From CAYUEN01 sp964443745 (GTDB taxonomy: Bacteria; Campylobacterota; Campylobacteria; Campylobacterales; QNZT01): a DNA stretch of 64,000 bases. Shown here one piece after another: positions 43,536 to 52,178 of the stretch. The stretch is taken from NCBI GenBank assembly GCA_964443745.1, contig CAYUEN010000006.1, positions 1-64,000 of the forward strand, written 5' to 3'. The translations under genes and the position numbers were made by a program. The first letter of the stretch is position 1. Every line of letters starts with the position of its first letter. The notes under the pieces are model-generated. The model worked only from the letters and a program-made list of their open reading frames with translations. It did not search any database and was not told where the DNA came from.

Positions 43536-43845
43536 AAAAACTAACTGCACTCCATACGGATTTTTAAATAAAAAATAATTTTACCCAAAATGGCTTTGTT
43601 ACTCATTCTAAATCGGCAGCAGAAAAAATAGTTTAAACCATTGACGTGATAAAATTACCAATTTTCTTTCAATTTAATCATTTAGTTCGATATCAAACCT
43701 ACCTTTCTTAATTTGTCTTGAAACAAAATATTGTTTTTGGCATATCTTTTCTATAACAACACTCCCTCCTGTATACATTCAGAAAAAGAGGAAATATCCG
43801 ATCTAGTAACAGACTATCACAATAATATAAAGGATACCCGACTCT
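43536..43845. other. Divergent intergenic region of the capsule locus
   Basis: 310 bp, strongly AT-rich, between the minus-strand glycosyltransferase operon and the plus-strand aminotransferase operon. Candidate -10 boxes are TAGAAT (43610-43605) and TAAAAT (about 43584-43579) leftward, and TATAAC (43752-43757) rightward. AAAGGA before the aminotransferase ATG is about 11 nt away. No JUMPstart/ops-like element or tandem repeat was found. Confidence 0.45.
43752..43757 (+). promoter_or_regulatory. Aminotransferase operon promoter -10 (candidate)
   Basis: TATAAC preceded by a T-rich stretch (TTTTTGGCATATCTTTTC). RNA would start near 43765 with an 80-nt leader. Weak support. Confidence 0.3.
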
Positions 43846-44979
43846 ATGTGGAATGTTCAACTTTTTAAACTCAATTATGATGAAAAGGAACCGGAAGCTG
43901 TCAAAGAAGTGGTTGAGAGTGGATGGATCACAATGGGAGAAAAAACCAAAGAATTCGAACAAAAGTTTGCTAATTTGTTAGGAAACGAAGCAAAATGTAC
44001 CGCGGTATCCAGTGCCACAGCCGCTTTGCATATGTCGCTTTTAGCACTCGATCTCAAAGAGGGAGATGAGGTCATCATTCCGGCGCTCACTTTTGTCGCG
44101 GATATCAATGTAGTCCGTATTGTAGGAGCCACCCCCGTGCTGGCGGATTGTGAAAGTTTTGAAAACTGGAACGTTTCAGCCGCCACTATCGAAGCGGTTA
44201 TGACACCGAAAACCAAAGCCGTCATCATCGTCCATTTTGCAGGTTATCCTTGCGATATGGAAGAGATAGTCTCACTTTGTAAAGAGAGAAACGTCGCACT
44301 CATCGAAGATTGCGCCCACGCTCCCGGCGCACGCTACAAAGGACAAAGTTGCGGCACATTCGGTGACTTTGGCTGTTTCAGTTTTTTCACCAACAAAAAT
44401 CTTTCTGTCGGAGAAGGCGGAATGTTGACAACGACCGATGAGTCTAATGACCAGATAGCACGTTACTTAAGAAGTCATGGTATGACGGCCCTGACACTCG
44501 ATCGACACAAAGGACGTGCTATTACATACGATGTCGCTCGTTCCGGACTCAATTATCGCATTGATGAAATGCGTTCGGCTCTTGGTTTGGTACAGTTAGA
44601 AAAACTTGTAAGAGCCAATTATCAACGTAAACTTTTGACAGAATATTATATTCGCCTACTCGAAAATGTCCCTCAGATACAAATACCTTTTACAACATTG
44701 CAATCGGTAGAACCAGTCTATCATATATTCCCGATTTTGCTTGATAAATCCATCGATCGTATCGAAATCATCGAACATCTCAAAAAAGAGGGTATTCAAT
44801 CATCTATCCACTATCCCGCTTTCAGAGAGTTTACGGCATTTAAAGAAATCGGACTCAATCCGGCTCCGATCGCCGAAGAGATCGCCAAAAGGGAACTCAC
44901 ATTGCCACTTTATCCTACAATGAGATTGGAAATGGTCGATATAGTTGTAAATAGTTTGAAAAAGGCGATAACGTTATGA
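43846..44979 (+). CDS. DegT/DnrJ/EryC1-type sugar aminotransferase
   Basis: 377 aa PLP enzyme. These transfer an amino group to a nucleotide-linked 4-keto (or 3-keto) sugar. The PLP-lysine region is FSFFTNKNLSVGEGGMLTT (Lys near residue 183), with ALIEDCAHAPGARYKG (Asp) and GLNYRIDEMRSALGLVQLEK. The product of the adjacent 4,6-dehydratase is the natural substrate, giving a UDP-4-amino-4,6-dideoxy sugar such as a bacillosamine precursor. The stop overlaps the dehydratase start by 4 bp. The exact sugar is not provable. Confidence 0.87.
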   Translation: MWNVQLFKLNYDEKEPEAVKEVVESGWITMGEKTKEFEQKFANLLGNEAKCTAVSSATAALHMSLLALDLKEGDEVIIPALTFVADINVVRIVGATPVLADCESFENWNVSAATIEAVMTPKTKAVIIVHFAGYPCDMEEIVSLCKERNVALIEDCAHAPGARYKGQSCGTFGDFGCFSFFTNKNLSVGEGGMLTTTDESNDQIARYLRSHGMTALTLDRHKGRAITYDVARSGLNYRIDEMRSALGLVQLEKLVRANYQRKLLTEYYIRLLENVPQIQIPFTTLQSVEPVYHIFPILLDKSIDRIEIIEHLKKEGIQSSIHYPAFREFTAFKEIGLNPAPIAEEIAKRELTLPLYPTMRLEMVDIVVNSLKKAITL

Positions 44980-46160
44980 TATTGGAACTGATTGGAAGGG
45001 ACTCCGAACTTTTCGAAGAAGATATTCAGAAATTCGGAAAAGAGTTGAATGAAATCGTCTCAAACAGCTCTTTTTTGGTCATAGGAGGAGCCGGATCGAT
45101 CGGCCAGGCAGTTACCAAAGAGATTTTCAGACGCCATCCCAAAAAATTGCATGTCGTGGACATCAGCGAAAACAATATGGTAGAACTTGTGCGAGATATT
45201 CGCAGCTCCTTAGGATATATCGAGGGAGACTTTCGGACTTTCGCTCTGGACATTGGATCTATAGAATACGACGCTTTTATTGAGGCAGATGGGAAATATG
45301 ACTATGTTTTGAATCTTTCCGCGCTCAAACATGTCCGTAGCGAAAAAGATCCCTACACTTTAATGAGAATGATAGAGGTCAATATCGAAAATACTGAAAA
45401 AACGCTCCTACAATCGATTGAAAAAGGAACAAACAAATATTTTTGCGTCTCCACCGACAAGGCAGCAAACCCCGTCAATATGATGGGGGCGAGTAAACGG
45501 ATAATGGAGATGTTTCTGATGAGACGCAGTCTACAGATTCCCGTCTCTACCGCGAGGTTCGCCAATGTCGCCTTTTCTGACGGATCATTATTACACGGAT
45601 TCAATCAAAGAATCCAAAAACGTCAACCACTTTCGGCTCCCAATGACATTAAACGATACTTTGTTACACCTAAAGAGTCCGGAGAACTCTGTTTGATGTC
45701 GTGTCTTTTAGGAGAAAACAGAGATATCTTTTTCCCAAAATTGAGTGAAAAACTACATCTGATAACGTTTGCGGAAATCGCTGTCAAATATTTGCATCAT
45801 ATTGGATACGAGCCTTTTATCTGTAAAAGCGAAGAAGAAGCTAGAGCACTGGTAAAAACACTTCCCGATAAGGGGAAATGGCCATGCTATTTTTTTGCTA
45901 GCGACACAACGGGAGAAAAGGATTTCGAAGAGTTTTTCACGGAAAAAGAGATACTCGATATGGATCGTTTCAAAAATATCGGGGTCATCAAAAACGAACC
46001 TATCTTTGACGAAACCAAACTGATCCATTTTGAAAAGACAATAGAAAAACTCAAAAAGAGAAAGAGGTGGAGTAAAAAGGATCTGGTCGAACTTTTTTTC
46101 TATATGATTCCAGATTTCACCCATAAAGAGACGGGTAAATATTTAGATAACAGGATGTAA
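44976..46160 (+). CDS. UDP-HexNAc 4,6-dehydratase-like protein (short CapD/FlaA1 type)
   Basis: 394 aa. The SDR nucleotide motif is FLVIGGAGSIGQAVTKEI (about 33-50); LNLSALKHVRSEKDP and STDKAANPVNMMGASKR are the CapD/FlaA1 active-site motifs, with Met in place of the usual Tyr as in that family. There are no N-terminal membrane helices, so it is the soluble FlaA1-like form and not PglF/WbpM. It would remove water from UDP-GlcNAc to make a 4-keto-6-deoxy sugar for the aminotransferase. Inverting and retaining forms exist and cannot be told apart here. Confidence 0.85.
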   Translation: MILELIGRDSELFEEDIQKFGKELNEIVSNSSFLVIGGAGSIGQAVTKEIFRRHPKKLHVVDISENNMVELVRDIRSSLGYIEGDFRTFALDIGSIEYDAFIEADGKYDYVLNLSALKHVRSEKDPYTLMRMIEVNIENTEKTLLQSIEKGTNKYFCVSTDKAANPVNMMGASKRIMEMFLMRRSLQIPVSTARFANVAFSDGSLLHGFNQRIQKRQPLSAPNDIKRYFVTPKESGELCLMSCLLGENRDIFFPKLSEKLHLITFAEIAVKYLHHIGYEPFICKSEEEARALVKTLPDKGKWPCYFFASDTTGEKDFEEFFTEKEILDMDRFKNIGVIKNEPIFDETKLIHFEKTIEKLKKRKRWSKKDLVELFFYMIPDFTHKETGKYLDNRM

Positions 46161-46162
46161 AC

Positions 46163-46900
46163 ATGACTGCACAAAGATTTTTTGATATTCTTTTTTCCGG
46201 AACTGCACTGGTGGTTCTTTCACCTTTACTGATTCCTATTATGGTGATTTTGAAGTTTACAGGAGAAGGTGAAGTCTTTTATATTCAGCAAAGGGTAGGC
46301 AAAGGAGGCAAAAAGTTTGGCTTGTTGAAATTTGCCACAATGCTCAAAGACAGTCCAAACATGGGAACCGGCACCATTACGGTAAAAGACGATCCGAGAG
46401 TTCTTCCTTTTGGAAAATTCTTGAGAAAAACAAAAATAAACGAACTTCCTCAACTAATCAATATTCTCAAGGGCGATATGAGCATTATCGGTCCAAGACC
46501 GCAGGATATGCGCTGCTTTATTGTTTTTGACAAAGAGGATCAAGAAAAGATCAAAAGTGTACGGCCAGGGCTCTCCGGTATCGGTTCTATCATTTTCAGA
46601 GACGAAGAAGCAATACTTGGACGGGAAGAAATCAAAGACAAAGAAGCCTTTTACGACAATGTCATCTCTCCTTTCAAAGGAAAAGTGGAAAGTTGGTATG
46701 TAGACAACCAAAGCCTCTATCTCTATTTTCTTCTGATAGGATTGACAGTATTTGTCGTTCTTTTCCCAAATTATCAAGTACCCTATGACCGACTTTTCAA
46801 AGGTATCCCCAAACCACCGGCAAAAATACGCTGGGCACGTCGCAGAAACAGTGCAAAAAAAGACAAGAAACGTAACAACAATACGGTACAGATGGCTTAA
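46163..46900 (+). CDS. PglC/WbaP-type polyprenyl-phosphate sugar-1-phosphate transferase
   Basis: 245 aa bacterial sugar transferase. An N-terminal re-entrant helix (FFDILFSGTALVVLSPLLIP) precedes the catalytic domain with VFYIQQRVGKGGKKFGLLKFATM, KTKINELPQLINILKGDMSIIGPRPQ and VRPGLSGIGSI; the Glu of NELPQ is catalytic. Later residues 190-210 form an extra hydrophobic segment (YLYFLLIGLTVFVVLF), longer than minimal PglC. It is last in the small plus-strand operon and ends 3 bp from the convergent tkt. With the aminotransferase and dehydratase it could start a glycan on a diNAc-bacillosamine-like sugar. Confidence 0.87.
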   Translation: MTAQRFFDILFSGTALVVLSPLLIPIMVILKFTGEGEVFYIQQRVGKGGKKFGLLKFATMLKDSPNMGTGTITVKDDPRVLPFGKFLRKTKINELPQLINILKGDMSIIGPRPQDMRCFIVFDKEDQEKIKSVRPGLSGIGSIIFRDEEAILGREEIKDKEAFYDNVISPFKGKVESWYVDNQSLYLYFLLIGLTVFVVLFPNYQVPYDRLFKGIPKPPAKIRWARRRNSAKKDKKRNNNTVQMA

Positions 46901-46903
46901 GGC

Positions 46904-48886
46904 TTAAAGCCTACAGCCTTCTATCTCCGTTTCCTGGTAAGGGCGGCCGACCATTTCGAAAACTCTCGCTTTGATATGCTTGATGGTAAAGCCGAATTTT
47001 TTGAAAAGCATTTCCGCTTTGCCGCTCGCTCCGAAACTCTCCATACCGATAACTTCGTCCGCATAACGGTACCACTCGAGCCCGCTGGCCGCCTCCACCG
47101 CCAAAACTTTGGTGTTCGGATCGATCACAGCTTGCTTGTAGCTCTCCTCTTGCTCGCCAAAAAGCTCCAAACACGGCATACTGACGATATTTGCGTTGAT
47201 GCCCGCGATTTCAAGGTGACACCCCGCTTGCAAGGCAGGCATCACTTCGCTACCGGTGGCGATGATCGTCACCGTCGCGTTTTCCCTTCGCTTGATTATG
47301 TACCCGCCCCTACTCGCATCTCCGAAATCGCTTTTGGGTTTGAGCGTCTTGAGTTTCTGGCGGCTCAAAACGAATCCACAGGGAGCGTCCAATCTCAACG
47401 CCACCTTCCAGCAGGCGACATTCTCCGTCGCATCGGCGGGTCTGAAAGTATAGAAATTGGGCAGCGCCCTGAATTGGCTCAGATGTTCGATCGGCTGGTG
47501 CGTAGGACCGTCTTCCCCCACTCCGATACTGTCATGCGTCCAGATGAAGTAATTTTTCGCCCGCATCAACGCTGCGAGTCTGACCGCCGGTTTCATATAG
47601 TCGCTAAAGACGAAAAAGGTGGCGTTGAAAGGAATGAAGAGACCATAGAGGCTGACGGCGTTGGTGATCGCGGCCATCGCATGCTCTCTGATACCAAAAT
47701 GGATATTGCGGCCGTTGGGGAAATCACCCATATTTTCGAGTGTGGTTTTGTTCGACGGCGCCAGATCGGCACTTCCGCCGATGAAGCCAGGGAGCGCTCT
47801 GGCGATCGCGTTGAGAATTTTGTGGTTGCTATCACGTGTCGCGATAAGGCTGCCCGCTTCGAATCGGGGCCAGACGATCTTGGAAAAATCGGGATGTTCC
47901 AACACCTCCAACGTCGCGTTCTGCTCGGCCAAAGGCGCATCCGTCAGCAGTTTTTTCCATTTTCGCTCCGCGAGTTCGCCCTCTTCCACCGCTTTGCGAA
48001 ATTCGGCAAGTACCGCTTCCGGTACGAAAAATTTCTTCTGAGGATCGAATCCCGCACGTATTTTGGCTTTTTTGATCACCTCTTCACCCAATGGGGCTCC
48101 ATGCGTATGGGGATCTCCCTCCAGATCGCCCGCCCCTTTGGCGATAACCGTCTCCGCGATGATCAAGACCGGTTTTTGCTGCTCCTCGGAGACTTCGCAC
48201 AACACCTGATCGATCTCTTTGTAGTCGTTTCCGTCGATGCGGTAGACTTGCCACCCCTGCGCTTCGAAACGCTGTTTGACGTTTTCGCTCCAAGCGATTT
48301 GGGTATCTCCTTCGATCGTGATGTTGTTGCTATCGTAGATCATGACAAGATTGTCCAAATTCAGATGACCCGCCAACGCACACGCTTCGTAACTGATCCC
48401 CTCTTCGAGATCACCGTCCCCACAAAGACAGTAGACTTTATGGTCTATAATCCTGGCGGTTTCGCTGTTAAGAAGTTTGGCGGCATACTTTCCGGCCATC
48501 GCGAATCCCACGGCATTGGCCACCCCCTGTCCCAGAGGCCCTGTGGTCACTTCGATACCGGGGACTTCACCATACTCCGGATGGCCCGGCGTTTTGCTGC
48601 CGATCTGCCTGAAATTTTTAAGATCTTCCATACTCAGATCGTATCCCCACAGATAGAGCAGAGAGTAGATCATCGCACTGGCATGCCCGCCGCTGAAGAC
48701 GATTCGGTCGCGATTGATCCATTTGGGATTTTTGGGGTTGTGGGTAATATGTTTGCTCAATACCGTCACGATGTCCGCCAGCCCAAGCGGGGCTCCGGGG
48801 TGTCCGCTATTGGCCTGTTGTACCATATCCGCCGACAAAAAACGTATCGTATTTGCCATATCCGTTAACATCTGCTTGTCCAGCAT
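46904..48886 (-). CDS. tkt: Transketolase
   Basis: 660 aa thiamine-diphosphate enzyme of the pentose phosphate pathway. The ThDP-binding motif is CLCGDGDLEEGISYEAC (about 150-166) with DNLVMIYDSNNITIEGD; the second domain has FIWTHDSIGVGEDGPTHQP and GIREHAMAAI. Length is normal. It is followed by ispA after 14 bp, the same order as in Campylobacter. A 630-codon antisense frame exists and is rejected. Confidence 0.96.
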   Translation of the reverse strand: MLDKQMLTDMANTIRFLSADMVQQANSGHPGAPLGLADIVTVLSKHITHNPKNPKWINRDRIVFSGGHASAMIYSLLYLWGYDLSMEDLKNFRQIGSKTPGHPEYGEVPGIEVTTGPLGQGVANAVGFAMAGKYAAKLLNSETARIIDHKVYCLCGDGDLEEGISYEACALAGHLNLDNLVMIYDSNNITIEGDTQIAWSENVKQRFEAQGWQVYRIDGNDYKEIDQVLCEVSEEQQKPVLIIAETVIAKGAGDLEGDPHTHGAPLGEEVIKKAKIRAGFDPQKKFFVPEAVLAEFRKAVEEGELAERKWKKLLTDAPLAEQNATLEVLEHPDFSKIVWPRFEAGSLIATRDSNHKILNAIARALPGFIGGSADLAPSNKTTLENMGDFPNGRNIHFGIREHAMAAITNAVSLYGLFIPFNATFFVFSDYMKPAVRLAALMRAKNYFIWTHDSIGVGEDGPTHQPIEHLSQFRALPNFYTFRPADATENVACWKVALRLDAPCGFVLSRQKLKTLKPKSDFGDASRGGYIIKRRENATVTIIATGSEVMPALQAGCHLEIAGINANIVSMPCLELFGEQEESYKQAVIDPNTKVLAVEAASGLEWYRYADEVIGMESFGASGKAEMLFKKFGFTIKHIKARVFEMVGRPYQETEIEGCRL

Positions 48887-48900
48887 CTTCTCTTTTCCTT

Positions 48901-49761
48901 TTAAAAATATCGATCGATCAGATCCGAAAGTCTCTCCCGTAAAACCGGTTGGAGTGACGCGACCATTTTACGACTCTCCTGCAGCAATCTCTCTTTTTCC
49001 ACTTTGGCGCCTTCGATACCCAGAAGATTCGTAAAAGAGTTTTTGATGCTGTCATTTCCAGTTGGTTTGCCGGCAGCTTCGGAAGTTTGTGTCGCATCAA
49101 TAATATCATCTTGCACTTGAAACAAAAGACCGATTTTCAGGCCGATTTCATAGAGAAGATCGAGCTCTTTCTTCGAAAGCCCCACGATCACACCTCCCAT
49201 TTTCAACGCAGCTGCGATCAGCTTGGCCGTTTTGTGCAGATGCAAAAAGGTCAACTCTTCGAGCGAAAGTTTCCTGTTTTCGAAAAAACAGTCGATCGCC
49301 TGCCCGAGCACCATACCTTTCGTACCTCCATTTTCTGCAAGAATCTTGATCAACTTGACCTTCGTATCACTGCTGAGGGGTGCATCGGCGATCATCTCGA
49401 AACTGTGGGTATTGAGCGCATCTCCCACCAGTGTCGCGACCACTTCGTCGTAGCGTTCGTGCAGCGTGGGAACCCCCCGTCTGAGTGGAGCGTTGTCGAA
49501 AGTGGGCAAATCGTCATGGATGAGTGAATAGGTATGCAGCATCTCTATCGCCGCGGCGGGATACATCGCCGAAGGGAGCAACAAAGGCGCGTATGCATCC
49601 ACCACACCAAGCATCAAGAGAGGACGAAACCTTTTGCCACCGGCTTCGAACATCTCCCTCAATGCATTTTGATAGTGTGGATGAAAACTCTCCGCTTTTG
49701 GAAGGTGCTGTTTTAGAAAGGTTTCAAAAGCAGAAAGAAGTCTTTCGTTTTCGGTATCCAA
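48901..49761 (-). CDS. ispA: Polyprenyl (geranyl/farnesyl) diphosphate synthase
   Basis: 286 aa. It condenses isopentenyl diphosphate with allylic diphosphates. The first Asp-rich motif is SLIHDDLPTFDNAPLRRG and the second is LLFQVQDDIIDATQT, both complete; AGGKRFRPLLML is the conserved substrate-binding arginine region. A TTG at 49761 with GAGG 5 nt upstream is chosen; the open frame continues to a GTG at 49800 inside ybaB. The product feeds quinone and undecaprenyl carriers. It follows ybaB by 10 bp. Confidence 0.9.
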   Translation of the reverse strand: MDTENERLLSAFETFLKQHLPKAESFHPHYQNALREMFEAGGKRFRPLLMLGVVDAYAPLLLPSAMYPAAAIEMLHTYSLIHDDLPTFDNAPLRRGVPTLHERYDEVVATLVGDALNTHSFEMIADAPLSSDTKVKLIKILAENGGTKGMVLGQAIDCFFENRKLSLEELTFLHLHKTAKLIAAALKMGGVIVGLSKKELDLLYEIGLKIGLLFQVQDDIIDATQTSEAAGKPTGNDSIKNSFTNLLGIEGAKVEKERLLQESRKMVASLQPVLRERLSDLIDRYF

Positions 49762-49771
49762 GCGATCCTCG

Positions 49772-50086
49772 CTATTTGGTGCCGAATCCGCCGAAGGCAC
49801 CCAGCATATCGGCTGCCGAACGCTTGCGATCCTCTTCCACCATCTTGATCACGTCGTTGATGGCACTGATCAGCAGAATCTGCAGGGATTCCTTGTCTTC
49901 GAGCAACGAGTCGTCTATCTCCAGATCGATCAACTCTCCCAGACCGTTCATTGTCGCTTTGACCATTCCTCCACCACTCTTGGCGGTATACTCTTTCGCG
50001 GCGCTCTCCTCCTGCATCTTTTTGGCACTCTCCTGCGCCTTTTGGAGCATTTCGCCTATTTTGGAAAAATCCATGTTTTCAAACAT
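49772..50086 (-). CDS. YbaB/EbfC nucleoid-associated protein
   Basis: 104 aa. Small dimeric DNA-binding protein. Family features are the N-terminal helix IGEMLQKAQESAKKMQEE, the central KATMNGLGELIDLEIDDSLL and the C-terminal DVIKMVEEDRKRSAADML. The ATG at 50086 lies within the end of panD (8-bp overlap). In many genomes the gene follows dnaX, which is not here. The Campylobacter neighbour order is similar. Confidence 0.9.
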   Translation of the reverse strand: MFENMDFSKIGEMLQKAQESAKKMQEESAAKEYTAKSGGGMVKATMNGLGELIDLEIDDSLLEDKESLQILLISAINDVIKMVEEDRKRSAADMLGAFGGFGTK

Positions 50087-50444
50087 GATCTTTGATCTCC
50101 ATGATCTCGTTATGGTCATCCATCAAAACGACATGCGGTTTGAAACTCTCCGCCTCTTCGAAAGTCATACTCGCATAGGCGATAATGATGATCTTGTCTC
50201 CTATTTCTGCTTTGCGTGCCGCGGCACCGTTGAGACAGATATCTCTCTTGCCGCGCTCTCCCTCGATCACGTAGGTCGCGAATCGCTCACCGTTGTTGAT
50301 ATTGACGATCTCGACCCGCTGACCCACGCGCAGTCTGGCCGCATCCATCAGATCCCGATCGACAGTGATCGATCCGACATAGTTGAGATTCGCGTCCGTC
50401 ACAGTCGCTCTATGCAGCTTGCTATAGAGCATCTCTATGGTCAT
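50079..50444 (-). CDS. panD: Aspartate 1-decarboxylase
   Basis: 121 aa pyruvoyl enzyme that makes beta-alanine for pantothenate. Self-cleavage occurs between Gly24 and Ser25 in LNYVGSITVD; the active-site tail has INNGERFATYVI and CLNGAAARKAEIGD (near 72-85) is diagnostic. It follows the ferredoxin gene closely (5 bp) and overlaps ybaB. No panB/panC here. Confidence 0.95.
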   Translation of the reverse strand: MTIEMLYSKLHRATVTDANLNYVGSITVDRDLMDAARLRVGQRVEIVNINNGERFATYVIEGERGKRDICLNGAAARKAEIGDKIIIIAYASMTFEEAESFKPHVVLMDDHNEIMEIKDHV

Positions 50445-50449
50445 ACCTC

Positions 50450-50824
50450 TTACCTTCCAGCCATTTTCATCGCTTCGATCGGTGAAATCGCTTCATCCCA
50501 GAACTCGTCCGGAATCAGATACTCTTCCACAGGCCTCTCTCCTATGATATGCTCGTCGATGATACGGTCGATTTTCTCCTTGGTCAAACCGACATACATA
50601 AAATGGCCTGGCTCCACGAGCATCACGGGACCTAGCTGACATCGGTTCAGACAAGCCGTTCTTACAGGCTGTACCGTCGCGATCAACCCCTTCTCCATCA
50701 ATTTCATCCCCAGATGTTGAAAAAGATCTCTCGTATTCTCGGTAACACAGCTTGGTTTTGGCATTCCAGGTGGTGCGGATTGTTCACATTTGAATATATA
50801 GAACGCTGGTTGCGGTATCCCCAT
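50450..50824 (-). CDS. Thioredoxin-like [2Fe-2S] ferredoxin
   Basis: 124 aa. A thioredoxin-like ferredoxin fold is indicated by cysteines arranged as C13 ... C26, then C58xxxC62 (FKCEQSAPPGMPKPSC and ACLNRCQLGPVML), the pattern of NuoE-like and Azotobacter-type [2Fe-2S] ferredoxins. It lies between murE and panD and has its own candidate promoter at 50866-50871. The redox partner is unknown. Confidence 0.8.
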   Translation of the reverse strand: MGIPQPAFYIFKCEQSAPPGMPKPSCVTENTRDLFQHLGMKLMEKGLIATVQPVRTACLNRCQLGPVMLVEPGHFMYVGLTKEKIDRIIDEHIIGERPVEEYLIPDEFWDEAISPIEAMKMAGR

Positions 50825-50865
50825 TACTTTTCCCCTATTAGTTTGGTTATGATTCTAAGAAACCC

Positions 50866-50871
50866 ATTCTA
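50866..50871 (-). promoter_or_regulatory. Ferredoxin-panD-ybaB-ispA promoter -10 (candidate)
   Basis: TAGAAT on the minus strand in TTGTATAGAATGGG, just after the murE stop. RNA would start near 50859 with a 35-nt leader before the ferredoxin ATG, which has AGGGGA upstream. Confidence 0.4.
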
Positions 50872-50876
50872 TACAA

Positions 50877-52178
50877 TTACGTATTAAATTTTTCTTTAAT
50901 AATTTGTTTAGTTGTCTCCCTGTCGTCGAATGGGATTTTTTCACCCCCTATCTCCTGATAACTCTCGTCTCCTTTGCCCAAAATCATCAATACCTCTCCC
51001 TCTTCCAACTCCTCCAACGCTCTAAAAATCGCCTCTTTTCGATTTTCCACGATGGCGACTTTCTCTTTGTCGCCGATTCCTGCGTAGATCTCTTCGATGA
51101 TCGCCATAGGATTTTCGTTTCGGGGATTGTCGCTGGTAAGATAAATCTTTTTGGCGTAGCGGTTCGCCACCCTTCCCATCAAAGGACGTTTGCTTCGGTC
51201 TCTATCGCCGCCCGCTCCGAAAACGAGTGAAATCTCCTTCTCCTTCAACGAGTCGAGCACCTTCTCCATTCCATCGGGCGTATGGGCAAAATCGACGATG
51301 ACGAGCGGACGCTCGCTCACGACCTCCATCCGACCGCTCACACCCGCGAAATTCTCCACCTCTTCGCAAATCCTCTCCAGAGTATGAGCCGTCAAAAGCG
51401 AAACAGCCGAAATGGCCGCAAGAAGATTGTAGAGGTTGAAAAAGCCCTGCATCGGGGAAAAAAACTGCGCCTGCTGATCGAAATGTCTGATCGCACCCGT
51501 AATGCCGTTGTTGAGAGAGTAGGCGAGAATATTGAACGAAGCCGGAAGATCGAGTGCGTAGGTGTAGCAGTTTGCGGGGTTGAATTCGATTTTCTTCGCG
51601 TCTTTGTTGATCAATTTCATGCTTTCGTCGGCGAAAAAACCGCTTTTGACAGCTCTGTAGGTTTCGAAGTCTCCATGATAGTCCAGGTGATCTTGCGTCA
51701 GGTTGGTATAGATCTTCAACGCGAAATCGAGTCCCTCGATACGATTTTGGGCGATCGCATGCGAACTCACCTCCATCACGAAGTAACCGCATCCCGCCTC
51801 TTTCGCCTCTTTGAGATGATGAAGCGTCGAAAGCAGCGGAGGTGTCGTCAGCGATTTCTCCTCTCTGCGTGCCTCGTCGATGAAAAAGCCGCGTGTCCCC
51901 TGCAGCGCCACCTTCTCCCCCAGATCCAGAAGCAGCGAATAGATCGCGGCCGCCGTGGTGGTTTTGCCGTTCGTACCGGTGATGCCTACGAGTTTGATAC
52001 CGTCGATTTTCCAGAGCTTTTTGAGCGCTTCAGGGGTGAGAATCGGTGCGTTTTTGCTTCTTGCATCCTCCAGATACCTTCTATTTTGCTCGGTCAGCAA
52101 GAAAGCGCATTCATAGGAGCACTCCGACGAATTGTCGCTCACATACCCAAACGGAGCGTTTTGGACCGGATATTTCAA
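50877..52178 (-). CDS. murE: UDP-N-acetylmuramoyl-tripeptide synthetase MurE (short N-terminus)
   Basis: 433 aa. It adds meso-diaminopimelate to UDP-MurNAc-L-Ala-D-Glu. The ATP-binding motif is VGITGTNGKTTTAAAIY (about 63-79), with YTNLTQDHLDYHGD and the specificity loop LTSDNPRNENP, which matches the DNPR...P pattern of DAP-adding enzymes with Asn in place of Asp. The N-terminal UDP-binding domain is short compared with E. coli (about 490 aa), as in other Campylobacterota. It overlaps the upstream TPR-like gene by 4 bp. Confidence 0.92.
   Translation of the reverse strand: MKYPVQNAPFGYVSDNSSECSYECAFLLTEQNRRYLEDARSKNAPILTPEALKKLWKIDGIKLVGITGTNGKTTTAAAIYSLLLDLGEKVALQGTRGFFIDEARREEKSLTTPPLLSTLHHLKEAKEAGCGYFVMEVSSHAIAQNRIEGLDFALKIYTNLTQDHLDYHGDFETYRAVKSGFFADESMKLINKDAKKIEFNPANCYTYALDLPASFNILAYSLNNGITGAIRHFDQQAQFFSPMQGFFNLYNLLAAISAVSLLTAHTLERICEEVENFAGVSGRMEVVSERPLVIVDFAHTPDGMEKVLDSLKEKEISLVFGAGGDRDRSKRPLMGRVANRYAKKIYLTSDNPRNENPMAIIEEIYAGIGDKEKVAIVENRKEAIFRALEELEEGEVLMILGKGDESYQEIGGEKIPFDDRETTKQIIKEKFNT

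Noticed and set aside
43536..43845. JUMPstart/ops element for capsule antitermination
   Set aside because: No GGCGGTAG-like core in the gap upstream of either capsule operon.
46890..46925. Palindrome AGGCTTTAAGCCT at the PglC/tkt convergence
   Set aside because: The loop would be a single base, so no hairpin forms; also no T-run.
46976..48868. 630-codon open frame on the plus strand
   Set aside because: Fully antisense to transketolase, which has all its family motifs; a codon-usage artefact.
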